64,000 bases of DNA. It comes from Stenocarpella maydis (lineage: Eukaryota; Ascomycota; Sordariomycetes; Diaporthales; Diaporthaceae). Both the position numbers and the translations under genes were made by a program. Below, piece after piece: positions 42,436 through 53,398 of the stretch. Location: assembly GCA_002270565.1 (NCBI GenBank), contig NQMI01000108.1, positions 1-64,000 on the forward strand. The letters are read 5' to 3'. A model generated the notes under the pieces. The model worked only from the letters and a program-made list of their open reading frames with translations. It was not told where the DNA came from and did no database searches. Every line of letters starts with the position of its first letter. The stretch's first letter is position 1.

Positions 42436-43988
42436 GTACACTAGAAGGACACTGTGAGCAAGCAAGCAAGTAAGCATCGATGTTGAAATACTGCGTTAAA
42501 TGCAGGTCTCGGCCGGCAAAGGCTGTTGCTATTGTAGTGTACACCACATGCAGACATGGGGATGAGATCAATGGATCACGAGGTGGGCCTGGCCAGTGCA
42601 GAAATTCTGGACCATGGCGTGTTTGCGACGGGCTGGTCCAGAACGCATGCGACCGGGACGTCATCCCGAACAATAAGCTTCTCTGGCAAGCTAGTGTACT
42701 AAAAATGGTGTACCGATGTGCCGCATGACACACAAGGCAGAACAAATAGCCCGAGTTGCAAACAAAAAAAGACGTGGACGTTGTGGGCTGGCTCCATAAC
42801 TTTGTGAGGTAGTACACTAGATATCAATTGATAGTGCAGGACCAAATCGGGCCCGCCCTGACGGGTTAAAAGGGGGGGCTCGCGGGTGGACAATCAGACA
42901 GCACGGCACAAAAGACGACTACAGATCGGTGATCGGAAAGGGAGAAAAGGAAAAAAAGGGGGGGGTGGGTGGGGATGACACAATATCGCGTGGTCTCGGC
43001 TCTTGCTATCCCCGCGGTGTTTTTGTTTTGTTTCTCTTTGGCTGTCACAGTACACTCACTAATAATGGTGGTGGTCATCTGTGAACCAGGCGCTCGGGAC
43101 CCCCACCACTTCCGGTGTACACTACTACATAGTGTACTAGTATGTAAACGTATTGTCGTACTACACTAGTCGTTGGCCCACTCGTCTTCGACCAGGCCAG
43201 AACAAGTCTGGGCTATTGGGGATCCACGTCCCCTACCAACAACCGGGTGCTAAGATTCAATAGACTTGCTTGGGGATGGGGTGGTGGTGGTGGTCGGTCT
43301 CTCGGCAGCCAGAGGTGGATGGGCTGGCTGGGTCGGATCAGGCGGCATTGTCTCGCGAATAGCTGGCCTGGGGCTGGATAAGGTGGCGTGCCATGCTCCT
43401 AGCGCAGTCAAGTGTCAAACCGAGTATGGAAGTGGCTTGCTCCGTGGGCAGGGCGATACATAGTCAGATAGTGTCGTAGGGCAGGGCCTGGAATCGCCGG
43501 CTGGCTAAATATGGTTGCGGAGACTTTGGACCAGCCTTTGCCAAGGTTCAATGAAGGACCTCGAGGGAGGGGCCGCTAAGATAGTGAAGAAGGGTCCCTC
43601 CCTGGGTGGGTAAGCCTATGACGTAACGCTGACGGGACGGCGGCTTAAGCGTATGCTCGCCGGTGGTTCATCAGGTCAACTGCTATCCACCGTATGTAAC
43701 TAAGTACCTAGGTACTTGTTTTGTACCGTGCTCTCGGGCAAGGATGGATAGTCTGTTGCAGTACTTGTGCGTTTACTGGCTTTAAAGCAGCCCGGTTGAT
43801 GATACGCTGAAAGGGAAAGAAAAGATGATGAAGAAGAGAAAAACACACCAACAACTGAGACACGTCGGCCACGTTCAGGGGGCTGTCCAAAAGGCTGGAA
43901 TAAAGTTTAGAGGCCGTTTTCAGATCGGCCTCCCGCCCGGACTCGATTCGATCGTGACAGGCAGGATACGGTGCAGTGCAGTACACTA
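42436..43988. promoter_or_regulatory. Cluster of GTACACTA / TAGTGTAC motifs
   Basis: Exact copies start at 42436, 42535, 42692, 42812, 43117, 43130 and 43981, in both orientations. Near copies are at 43050 (GTACACTC) and 44171 (GTACACTG). About 0.05 exact copies would be expected in 1.5 kb of random sequence counting both strands. The pair at 43117/43130 forms an inverted repeat. No known binding factor is assigned. Confidence 0.5.
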
Positions 43989-44773
43989 CTGTGTGGTACG
44001 ATACCATACGCAGCAGAGACCCCTCCCCCCCAAAAAAAGACGGTTCATCATTGTCGCTAATTATCTCTTCGCTCGCACGAGTCAATGCTACGTAAGTAAT
44101 CTGTACCTCGGCCCAGGCAAAGCAACCGAGTCCCACCAATGAGAAAGAACTACTAGTAGTATACGGAGCAGTACACTGCTACTACGAAGTACTCGCACAG
44201 GATAGGCTTCTGTATTTCTGCAGTTGTGCTGTGACAAGAGAGCCTCACAAGGTTGGGCTGAGGAGAGAGAAGAAAGCTGAGCCGAAGAACTCGGCTACAC
44301 TGCTCCCCATCCCCATCCCAGCCCCGTCTAGTCCCGGGTCGAGTCGTTGAACCGGGACGAATGCAGCTGGATGCATGGAAGCGGACGGCCGAGGCGGGCG
44401 ACCGAGCGATCCCGTTCTACTCTCGTGGTACATGGCCTAGTATGGGCATGCGTGCACGGCAGTCGTACCGCCGACCTGAGACCTGCAGCCCCAAGGCGCG
44501 GCTTGCAGCATGCTTACCTAGGTCCCTTGTTAGCGGATATTTAATACTGGGGAACGAACAAGACAGAACAGCGGGTGGACCCTGTTCTACCCCGGGGCTT
44601 TTCTCTCTCCCGCACATGCTCTCACAGCCTATGGGCGGTGCCTGTGCCTGTGCCCTCTAACTGCAGCAGCAGTCTCGCTCCGCTCCGTTCAACGGCAGCA
44701 ACACATGGACACATTCTGGGCACTGCAAGCGGCACACTCACCACTCCCACCACTCACCACTCATCAATCACTC

Positions 44774-44802
44774 AACCAGCCAGCCAGCCAGCCAGCCAGC
44801 CA
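44774..44802 (+). repeat. (CCAG)n tetranucleotide tract
   Basis: About six to seven units of ccag/cagc are followed by ccaaccgaccaacc. It lies in the upstream region of prp24. Confidence 0.85.
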
Positions 44803-45574
44803 ACCGACCAACCACCCGCCTTGTCGCCGGTGCCCTTGCCGTGGCGTTGCGTTGCGGCTGCTCCTGCTACTGCCGGCTGCTCCTGCCGTCGGGTCACGTC
44901 TGTCGTGTGCCTGCGCTGGCTGCTGCTGCTTTGCTCCTGACCTGCAACTCTAGCTGCTCCTGCAACCTGTTCCAAATTTTTCTCGTCTCTTCTTGGACTG
45001 CGTCCCACCTTTTCCCACCTTGGCTCCCAAAATCCACGTTCACACTTGTCCCGTAGGCTCCATTATCAGATGGTGCGGTTTCTTCATTCTCCCCCATCTC
45101 TGTTTTCCTGTCGTGACGTGGACGAGGAGGAAGACTGGCCGCCCGACACCGACAGGACACTGACTCCTGCGCCCGCGACCATACAATCGCAATCACAATC
45201 ACCACCACCACCAATCCTCCTACCCTCATATCATCAGCAGCGCGACCGCCAGCCACCAGTCCTCCTGCGGTAGTGCGTGCAACCTTTTGTTGTTTGCGCC
45301 TCGCAGCGCCCCCCCCCTTCCCCCCAAAGCCAAGTGGGACTTCACAGTACACGACGAGAAGTCTCATCCCACTCCTTGCAACACACAATCGGCCCCCCCT
45401 GGTCGCGCATCGTCACTCCCTGTCTCGCCCGTCCCTCACGTCACCTCCAGCCAGGCCAGGTCAAACCAACAACCAACCAACCAACCCAAGCTCAACTCAC
45501 GTCGCATATCACCAATCCCACGCCTCCTTCCTCGCTCCCGAGCCGATCGGTCATCCCCTCACCCAACCGCCGCC

Positions 45575-48500
45575 ATGGCTAATGGCCCTCATGCGCAGCC
45601 AGTCGGCGAGGAGGCCTGGCTCGCATTGATCGAAGAAGAGTCGCGCGCCAAGGCAAGAGACATCTCCAATCGCGTCGACATTCTCGAGCGCTACAAGCAG
45701 GCAGCCAATGCCGAATATGGCAGCCTCCGGATATGGATCGCCTACTGCGAATACTTCTGGTCTCTCTACGTCGAGTGCAACTCGTACGCCAACAACGGCT
45801 ACCGCCTGTCGCACGAGGAGAAGCTCATCGGCCGCGAGATATTCTCCCTCGACGCCGCCCTGTCCCTCTGGCAGCAGGGTTACGAGTCCGTCAGGTACCG
45901 CCTGAGCGACAGCCACGAGCTGTGGAACCGATGGGTCGCCCTGGAGATGGAGCTGCTGTCAAGTACCCGGACTAACCAGGGCGTGCAACGCATCACCCAC
46001 CTCTTCAAGAACCGCCTGCAGACACCCCACAAGACCTGGGACGAGACCTCGCAGATGTTCTCGACCTTTCTCTCCGAATATAACAGATCAGAGTACGAAA
46101 CCACAATGCAGGAGGTCACAAGTAGCTCTCAGGAGACGAGGAAGATCTGGGACGACAGAGAGACATTCGAGATCAAATTAAGCAGGGCGAGGGCCGAGGG
46201 GAAGCTCGACGAGGAGCAGTCCGTAATGCGAGGGTACCTGGGCTGGGAGATGAGACAGAATAGAAGCAAAGATGCCGCCCACCAGGGAATGCTGGTCGAG
46301 ATCTGCCTAGGCCTATACTCGCGTGCTCTGACTGGCATTTTTTGCAGGGACGACAGTGTGTGGACCGATTATGTCGTCTGGATCTCGTCCCTGCACACCG
46401 TCTTCAGCACCGGCCGCTCCCAAGCAAACGATATGCTGCGCATCCTCCCGAACCTCCTGGACACTCTCCAGCGTGCCGTCTCGCACTGTCCCTGGGCCGG
46501 CACATTGTGGGCGCGCTACATCCTCAGTGCCGAGGAGGCCGGCCTGTCCTACGACAACGTCGAGCGCATCAAACACGCCGCCACCTCCAGCTCGCAGCTC
46601 GACCGGGACGGCATGGCCAGTGTCATCGATCTGTACGCTGCCTGGTGTGGCTTCTTGAAGCGTCGTGCCATGAATCCAAATGCGACAGATGAGGACGCAG
46701 ACGTGGCCGAGATCGGTCTGACCGCCGCCCTGGAAGACGTGCAAGTCTGGGGCAAGCGATTGTATGACAACGAATACAAGGGCGACCCGAACTTCCGCCT
46801 CGAGCGCATCCTTATTCAGTACCTGACAGAGAAGAAGGTCACGGTCGACGAGGCACGCAACTACTGGAACCAGCTGGCCAAGAAGAGCATCTATGCCGAC
46901 AGCTACAACTTCTGGCTGACCTTTTACATGTGGGAGATGTCCATCTTCCAGACTCAGAAGGCCATGAATGGCCGGAGCCCAACCCCTGCTTCCCTGGCGT
47001 CCAGGGGCTCGCGAATTCCCACGCTGGCCACCAGTATCCTGGCCCGTGCAGTCCAGCGCCGCACGCTGGACTGGCCTGAGAAGCTCATGGAAATATACGT
47101 GCAGCACTGCAACGACTACGAACCCCCCGAAGCCGTCCGCCGCGCCAATGACACCGTGCACAAGGGTCTGAAGGCCGTCGCGGAGCGGAGACAGGAGGAG
47201 CAAGCTGCCGCTTACTCTGCGCAGCTGGCACAGTATCAGGAGCAGGCACAGGCATCAGCTGCGGCTGAGCAGCCGGCACAAGGTCCGGATGAGGCATCTT
47301 CTAAGAAGAGACCCAGAGACGACGGTGCTGACGAAACGTCAGAGAGCTCGAGCAAACGTGTCAAGCAGCAAGACTTGGAAGCCGAACAGCAGCGCTTGAA
47401 ACGCGACCGCGAGAACACGTCGGTATACGTAACCAACCTGCCTCCGCCTCCAGAGTCTACGCAGACCAGGGTTCGCCAGTACTTCCGCGAGTACGGCCAT
47501 GTCAACAACATCGTCTTCAAGACCGAGTCCAACGGCCAGTCCGCCATCGCTCTGATTGAGTTTTCGACCCCTGAGGAAGCGCAATCCGCACTTCTTCGGG
47601 ACGGAAAGTACTTCGGCCAACAGCAAATCACGGTGTTTCCCGCAACAGGGACCACCCTGTACGTCACGAATTACCCCCCGCAGGCTGATGACTCGTTCAT
47701 CCACGACCTATTTAAAGATTGCGGCGAGATCTTTTCGATAAGGCGGCCAAGCCTCCAGGCCAACAGCCATAGACGCTTTTGCTACGTGACATTCCGCAGT
47801 GCAGAGGGGGCGGCGAGAGCAACCAGACTTGACGGAAAACTGCTTGAGGGCAGATACAAGCTCTTGGCGAAATACTCTGACCCCAGCAACAAGAAGAGCC
47901 GTGAAGGCCCCGTAGAAGAGGGCCGGGAAGTCCACGTCACCAATATCCCTGAGCAGGTAGCAGAGGCAGAACTAAGGGCTGTCTTCGAGAAATATGGCAC
48001 CGTCCAGCGCGTTCGCATTCTTGTCGACAAGCAAGGCCGCAGTCGCGGCACTGCCTTTGTGGTATTCGAAACAAAAGAGCAGGCTGATAAGGCTGTTGCG
48101 GAGCTGAACCAGGCCAAGCTCAGGAGCAACATTCTCAAGGTGGAGAAGTCTGTTGCAAAAAATTTCAAACCTGTCTCGAAGGCCGGGCCATCCATGTCAC
48201 CCTCGCCCGGACCTAGTGGTACGAAGGACGCGGAAGGTGACAACGCCATGTTAGATTACGACGATGAGAAGACCAAGCCCAAGCAGGCCAAGCCGGCGGA
48301 ACGAACGTTCGCGCTCATGGGCCTGCCCGACACAATGAATGACGCCCGGGTCTGGGCCCTTGTGGAAGCACACGGCCAGCTCGTCAAGCTTACACTTCGC
48401 CACGACCACGGCGGCGCAATCTTGGAATTTGTCGACGCAGCCACAGCAGGAAAGGCCCAGCTATCCCTGGACGGCCTTGAGGTTGAAGGCCGAAAGCTCA

Positions 48501-48925
48501 AGACGGGATCCGTCTCCGACCTGTTTCAAGAGAAGGGCGAGGTCAGGATCGACCGTATTGACCACAAGCCGGCTGCTCCAGCTGCTGCTCCCACCAGCAA
48601 GAGCAAGAGTTCCAGTGCCATGATGCCACCTCCGTCGACCATGATACGTCGACCGGTACTTGGGTCCAAGGGGCAGAAACGCGGCCTTGGGTTTAGTGGT
48701 GGCATCAACAAAGGACAGAAGGCCGAGCCATCGTCGGCGGGACCTACGACAAACGGAGAGAACGGCGTCTCGTCTGGCACACCTAACGATCAGATGAAGA
48801 GTAACGCGGATTTCCGGGCGCTATTGCTGGGGAGTGGGCCAAAAAAGGATGCGGGAGCCCCGTCGACCGCAGACACAAAGGCTGCCGATAATGGAGGTGC
48901 TGATGAAGTTGGGAACGACAACTAG
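45575..48925 (+). CDS. prp24: U6 snRNP recycling factor Prp24 (SART3-type)
   Basis: One exon of 1116 aa starts in a strong context (CGCCATGGC) at 45575; an open frame upstream lacks a plausible ATG. The N-terminal half (about 15-560) consists of HAT-type helical repeats with W/Y-rich units such as LRIWIAYCEYFWSLYVEC and LWNRWVALEMELL. A basic, acidic linker (KKRPRDDGADETSESSSKRVK) follows. Four RRMs begin near TSVYVTNLP (614), TTLYVTNYP (691), REVHVTNIP (784) and RTFALMGLP (909). RNP1-like cores are SAIALIEF, RRFCYVTF and GTAFVVF. The C-terminus has the Lsm-binding motif NADFRALLLG (about 1076). This full layout is that of filamentous-fungal and animal Prp24/SART3, which anneals U4 to U6 snRNA after splicing in the nucleus. 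The gene is intact. Confidence 0.95.
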   Translation: MANGPHAQPVGEEAWLALIEEESRAKARDISNRVDILERYKQAANAEYGSLRIWIAYCEYFWSLYVECNSYANNGYRLSHEEKLIGREIFSLDAALSLWQQGYESVRYRLSDSHELWNRWVALEMELLSSTRTNQGVQRITHLFKNRLQTPHKTWDETSQMFSTFLSEYNRSEYETTMQEVTSSSQETRKIWDDRETFEIKLSRARAEGKLDEEQSVMRGYLGWEMRQNRSKDAAHQGMLVEICLGLYSRALTGIFCRDDSVWTDYVVWISSLHTVFSTGRSQANDMLRILPNLLDTLQRAVSHCPWAGTLWARYILSAEEAGLSYDNVERIKHAATSSSQLDRDGMASVIDLYAAWCGFLKRRAMNPNATDEDADVAEIGLTAALEDVQVWGKRLYDNEYKGDPNFRLERILIQYLTEKKVTVDEARNYWNQLAKKSIYADSYNFWLTFYMWEMSIFQTQKAMNGRSPTPASLASRGSRIPTLATSILARAVQRRTLDWPEKLMEIYVQHCNDYEPPEAVRRANDTVHKGLKAVAERRQEEQAAAYSAQLAQYQEQAQASAAAEQPAQGPDEASSKKRPRDDGADETSESSSKRVKQQDLEAEQQRLKRDRENTSVYVTNLPPPPESTQTRVRQYFREYGHVNNIVFKTESNGQSAIALIEFSTPEEAQSALLRDGKYFGQQQITVFPATGTTLYVTNYPPQADDSFIHDLFKDCGEIFSIRRPSLQANSHRRFCYVTFRSAEGAARATRLDGKLLEGRYKLLAKYSDPSNKKSREGPVEEGREVHVTNIPEQVAEAELRAVFEKYGTVQRVRILVDKQGRSRGTAFVVFETKEQADKAVAELNQAKLRSNILKVEKSVAKNFKPVSKAGPSMSPSPGPSGTKDAEGDNAMLDYDDEKTKPKQAKPAERTFALMGLPDTMNDARVWALVEAHGQLVKLTLRHDHGGAILEFVDAATAGKAQLSLDGLEVEGRKLKTGSVSDLFQEKGEVRIDRIDHKPAAPAAAPTSKSKSSSAMMPPPSTMIRRPVLGSKGQKRGLGFSGGINKGQKAEPSSAGPTTNGENGVSSGTPNDQMKSNADFRALLLGSGPKKDAGAPSTADTKAADNGGADEVGNDN

Positions 48926-49700
48926 CGGTTGTGGTGTGAATGATGCTCTAGGTATTTTTATGCTCCTGTACGATATCTCTCAGCTACAGCCTGAACGGCT
49001 GCGTCTGCGGCCACTGTCCTGTCACATGTGGGCGTAACTGATGAAGAAGGGGGGAGGAGGAAGGGGGCCAAGAGGCTAGATCTACATTGGTCGGACGGGA
49101 GGGTGTTTCTCATTGCTTATACCCCGAAGGTGAAGGAGCACTGCAAATCGACCAGACCAACAAACTGCTGGGGGACCTGGCGGGCAGCGCCTGGTTGACA
49201 AGCAGCGCAGGGTCTTCTCATGGCTGGTTCTTCTCGACTCGCTCTTGGCCCGACCCCTGAACAAAAGCACTGCTCGAGGTGACGATGAAACCGGCACCGA
49301 GGCTTCAATGTAGCTACGGGCCTACCTGCAGGTAGGGTGTCTGGATAAGCCAGTCTACAGGTCATGCGGATATCTGCATGGTGGGACACCTTTGCCCCCA
49401 TCACAACGTTATTTTTTGTGGTGCCTTGTATGTAGCACAGTAAGTATGCTGGATACTCTTGTCACATCATTCATTGCATTACCTTTTTGCTATTAATAAG
49501 CCCGCCGTCCGGAACCCAAATCCTCATGTCCCGCCCAGGACGACCAGTACGACTTGGTTCCTGACCCGGTGGCTCTGCCCGCTCGACCATTTTAACCCAG
49601 ATCAACGCCACCACTTCCTTATTGACTAGCCACAAGCCCAGCAAGAGTGGCCTGTTCCTCCACCCTGTGAGGAGCACCGCTCAGACATTCCTTCTTGTCG
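48926..49700. other. Intergenic between convergent genes
   Basis: About 775 bases between the 3' ends of prp24 and the C2H2 gene. No features are recognised. Confidence 0.35.
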
Positions 49701-51734
49701 TCAGCCCCATGATGCCCTCCAACAAGTAGGCGGTAGCTCACGGGGCCTCGGGGCCAGCCCCGCACAAAATGTCATGGTCAACCCGTCGTCGTCATCATCA
49801 CCATCATCATCACCATCATGCTCCTCGGGGGTGTCAGCAGCCCCGTGTACGATGTTGGGCTGCCCAGGCCCCTCGCCCTGGCCACCGGACACGCCCATCA
49901 GCGCACCCCAGTCCTCCTCGATCAGTCCTGCGGTCCTCCTGTCCTCAGCCGGGAAGGGATACCCGAAGGTGCCGAGGTGCGGATCCACCGCTCCCGGGGC
50001 TGCCCGGTGACCACCAGTGTCTACGGCCGAACCCTCCGCGTCCGCCGCTGATGACGCCTTTGGTAATAGGCCGTACAGGTGGCCTCCTCCTCCTCCTCCT
50101 CCCTCGTCGCCTGCCTCGAGCTCAGCCACCTCGGAGCCATCATCACCACCACTGCGCGACGCCGCCCAGTCCGCCGCCGCCGATGCCCCCGTGCGTCGTC
50201 GTCGTCGTCGGCGGCGGCCGCCGCCGCCGCCGTCGCCGCCAGCCCTGTCGTCCTGCGCCACGAACCCGTGGCACTTCCTCTCGTGGACGTGGAGGTTGTC
50301 GACGCGGTTGTAGTGCCGGCCGCAGCCCGCGTGGCCGCAGCGGAACCGGGCCCCGCCGCCGTGCTTGGAGTCGACGTGCCGCTTGAGGTGTTGCCTGCGG
50401 TTCTTGGGCATGCCGCGGAAGCGCTGCCCGCAGCGGCCGCACTCCTCGTACTGGCTGTCGTCGTCATCGTCGTCGTCGTTGTCGTCGTCGTCGTCGTCGT
50501 CGTTGTTGTTGTTGCTGTTGTGCTGCTGCTGCTGCTGGTGGTGGTGGTCCTGCTGCAGCAGGGCGGCGGCGGCGGCGGCGTGCGCCTGGTGTTGCTGCTG
50601 CATCGCCTCCGCGGCGCGCCGGGCTGGGGCCCGGTGCCGGGGCGCGTCATCCTCAAGTGTGCTCACCGTGATGGTGTCTTGGGTCCCGGCGTCGAAGCTG
50701 GCCTGTCTTGTGAGCGAAGGTCCGGCCCCGATGCTGTGGTACGGGGCGGCAGCTGTTGGGCTGCCGTCTTCGGCGGGCGTGGGGAAGTTTTCGCCGTCAA
50801 ATGTGATGCCCGGGAAATTACTTGGGCGATCAGGTTGCATGTGCCACGTGCTTTGCTCCTGTCTACGTGGATCTTGTGTCTGCGGGGCCATGAAAGAGGC
50901 ACAGAGGTCTGGCGCGGCCTGTTCAGAACAGCTGCTTTCCGGAGCACAAATACTGCCGTCCAAGACAGTTGGTATGAGCTGGAAGTTGACATGTGGATCT
51001 TCTGCCTGGCCGAAGGTCCCATAACCCTCCCACGGTATTCGATCAGGCCCCGGAAACTCCAAGTCTTCGGGCGATTCCATCAAGGTGGATTCATGGATAT
51101 ACTGGACAGGAGGGATGCCGAGACGGAGGCTGTCCGTCTGGTCAATGTGGCACTGATAGTCATCAACTGTGGTATCCGGGGAGACCACGTATGGCGGTGG
51201 CTTATCCGGCCTGTTGGCGACCTTTATGTCTCGGTATGCTGTCAGGCTCTGCAAGCCCTCACTCCAGGAGTGGTTTCTCGTCGACGGCGGTGTTGGCGGG
51301 GGCCGGGCCGCCGAGGAACCTCCCAGCTCCGGAATGCTGTTGCCCTCGCCCGTGTGCAACTGAGCACGGCCTGAGGTGGCCCCGGGCGGGAACAAGCTGT
51401 TGTGGTCTTCCAGCTCCCCTGGTGGCCACGCGGTCTCGAGTCCGTGGCTCTCGTGCTGCGGCAGGGCTGTCAGACAATCGCCGGCTGCAATCCTGCCCCT
51501 CTTGGACGCAGACGGCTCGCCCGCGCCCGTGTTGCTGCCGCGCTTCCTGTTCGACAGCCTCCTCAGGAGGTCGACTGGGCTCTTCAGCGTGTTGCATACC
51601 GAGTGCCACTTCTTGAAATCATGGCAACTCCGGCACGTCCAGCATCTCATCTGGCCCTTTGCTGCTTCTGCGCAGCCGGCGACGTGACGGATCTGCTCCA
51701 TCGGTGTTGCGGAGAAGTGGAAGCATCTCAGCAT
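49701..51734 (-). CDS. C2H2 zinc-finger protein with polyglutamine and polyaspartate tracts
   Basis: The first in-frame ATG is at 51734 (677 aa); the frame is open a little further but only from a GTG, so a 5' exon may be missing. The N-terminus has Cys/His-rich segments (MLRCFHF, MRCWTCRSCHDF) and a basic stretch (LLRRLSNRKRG). After a long disordered region come poly-Ala/Gln/His tracts and then an Asn/Asp run (about 408-427). Two adjacent zinc fingers follow: CGRCGQRF...HLKRHVDSKH (about 431-456) and FRCGHAGCGRHYNRVDNLHVHERKCH (about 460-486). A Gly/Arg-rich region and an acidic Asp/Gly tail follow. It is probably a nuclear DNA-binding regulator; targets are unknown. GC-rich trinucleotide repeats in the coding DNA make tract length a likely variable. 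Confidence 0.75.
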   Translation of the reverse strand: MLRCFHFSATPMEQIRHVAGCAEAAKGQMRCWTCRSCHDFKKWHSVCNTLKSPVDLLRRLSNRKRGSNTGAGEPSASKRGRIAAGDCLTALPQHESHGLETAWPPGELEDHNSLFPPGATSGRAQLHTGEGNSIPELGGSSAARPPPTPPSTRNHSWSEGLQSLTAYRDIKVANRPDKPPPYVVSPDTTVDDYQCHIDQTDSLRLGIPPVQYIHESTLMESPEDLEFPGPDRIPWEGYGTFGQAEDPHVNFQLIPTVLDGSICAPESSCSEQAAPDLCASFMAPQTQDPRRQEQSTWHMQPDRPSNFPGITFDGENFPTPAEDGSPTAAAPYHSIGAGPSLTRQASFDAGTQDTITVSTLEDDAPRHRAPARRAAEAMQQQHQAHAAAAAALLQQDHHHQQQQQHNSNNNNDDDDDDDNDDDDDDDSQYEECGRCGQRFRGMPKNRRQHLKRHVDSKHGGGARFRCGHAGCGRHYNRVDNLHVHERKCHGFVAQDDRAGGDGGGGGRRRRRRRRTGASAAADWAASRSGGDDGSEVAELEAGDEGGGGGGGHLYGLLPKASSAADAEGSAVDTGGHRAAPGAVDPHLGTFGYPFPAEDRRTAGLIEEDWGALMGVSGGQGEGPGQPNIVHGAADTPEEHDGDDDGDDDDDGLTMTFCAGLAPRPRELPPTCWRASWG
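50455..50590. repeat. Coding trinucleotide repeats (GTC)n, (GTT)n, (GCT/GGT)n, (GGC)n
   Basis: Successive runs of gtc/gtcgtc, gttgttgtt, ctgctgctg and ggcggcggc encode, on the minus strand, Asp, Asn, Gln/His and Ala tracts of the C2H2 protein. Second, shorter tracts lie at 50090-50235 and 49785-49820. Confidence 0.9.
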
Positions 51735-53390
51735 CGGGCACTGCTGAGGGAATGGATATAAAAGGTTGAGATCATCCCCGGAGGCTGTGGTTATTTCTAG
51801 GACGGCGGCCAGCACCGTCCTTGCTGTAGTGCTGTCCTGGAAGTGGTTTCTTTGACGTGGCGAGTTATTACATGCTCTAAGCTATCAATTCAACACAGAC
51901 TTACGGGCAGGAAGATGGCCTCTGCAGCTGGTTGCTGCTGCAAGCAGAGGCAAGCCGCTGGGGATCGAAAGGTCCCTGCTCTGGGACTCGTCGGCTTTCC
52001 ATACCAACGAATGTTATCTCGGGCTCTTGTGCAAAAGAATGTGACTGTCGATTGTCTCTAGAGAGTCATGGCCTGAGGAACGGCTCGGAAATGCCCAGAT
52101 GGAGGGCAACAAGAGAGAGTTTTGAACTTGGCCGCCGGCGGTGAGTTCAGCATGGGAACTGTGTGTGCTTCTCCTGGAGACAATAGAACGCGTGTCCTGA
52201 GCGTCCCACGAAGCCCTCGCCCCGTAGGGTGCGCTCCGGCTTCACCCTGCGCTGCTGCAGGAAGACGGACCATTTCCACCCCATGACCGGCACCCCATGG
52301 TCCCAATGTGTTGGCGAGGCTGTCGCGCCTCCCAAGGGTGGAGCCAGATCGAGTGGCTGCCACTGGCTCCCTTGAGCACTGCTTTTGTTTCTCGGTCAAG
52401 AAGAGAAAAAAAAAGGAGCCCTGCAGGCTGTGTCCCGAATCTTCAATCGCCCTGTCCCGCAAGCCAAGAAACGAGGCAACGGTGACTTGTGCCGACACCT
52501 CCGCTTAGCCTGCGATCCGGGCGCGACTCTAGGCCCCACCCTTTTTACACTTGGAGCTTGGTGTTACCGAAGACTGGTTACCTTTGCTCAGTCAAGCTTT
52601 TCAAGGGTCAAGCTCCGCTGGGAAAGTCACCCGCAGACAGAGGGTGCCATGCCGAGGGTGGTAGGGAGACAGCGCGAGAGAGGCCTCCGCTGCTCATGGT
52701 AAGTGTCGAGGCGTGAGAACCGGGGCTGCAGGTGCGCGTGGCGTTTATTCGCGTCCTCTGGTGACGGCTGGCAAATGTTCAAAGTGCAACAGGGTGAGGA
52801 GAGAGGATCGCATCCGTCGTCTCTTGACGTTCACGTCTGTCAGATAGAACAATTGTTTCAAAGAGTCTTGTCAGGACGCGCAACACTCGGAGGAACAACC
52901 TGAGCGATGTGCCCCTCTCTATATATTTCTACCTCTGCGCGCTGCCTTTTAAACTGCCACTGCAGCTGAATCGCCCGTCTGGGTATTCTTGTCGCGCATT
53001 CTTTCAGCTCCTGGGGGCTGGGTCCATGAGGAGCTCGCATCCGGGACGGGTGACCTGCCCCCATGGCAGTAGTGCCCCCCCACACTGAACGGGCCCCCAG
53101 CGATCCATCATTCGAAGAGGGCGTTATGCCGGGTGGCACTTGGCAAAAGTGAGGCGTGCGGGCCAACTATCTCACCCTCAGCCGTAAGTCTCGATGTTGG
53201 TGGCTGCCACTAATGCATGTAAGCATTGCCTTACTGGCCGGTTGCCTTTGTGCCCTGGAAGATAGGGGGTCCCGTCCGCATGAGATCAGTGTGGTTCGCA
53301 TGAGAATCTCCAGGTATTCGGTCCCCTAATAGTAATGAATGCCCTACTTAGCTTTTCGGGACCACCTGCCCAGCTATTAACTTCTACCTA
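51735..53390. other. Intergenic, upstream of the C2H2 gene
   Basis: 1.66 kb without a supported gene. Short frames such as 52858-53166 show no motif. The first several hundred bases should contain the C2H2 promoter and possibly a 5' exon. Confidence 0.35.
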
Positions 53391-53398
53391 CCTAATAT
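53391..53398. repeat. Left target-site duplication CCTAATAT
   Basis: Identical to 54612-54619 on the other side of the element. Confidence 0.85.

Larger units (their letters stand above)
40884..45574. other. Long non-coding stretch (4.7 kb)
   Basis: No supported gene despite several frames of 60-145 codons; none has a motif, and all compete with open antisense frames. The stretch contains a dense cluster of the 8-mer GTACACTA/TAGTGTAC (42436-43988), a TACCTAGGTA at 43705, and a (CCAG)n tract at 44774-44802. The C- and CA-rich last 500 bases are probably the promoter and leader of prp24. A long non-coding RNA or an unrecognised small gene is possible. Confidence 0.4.
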
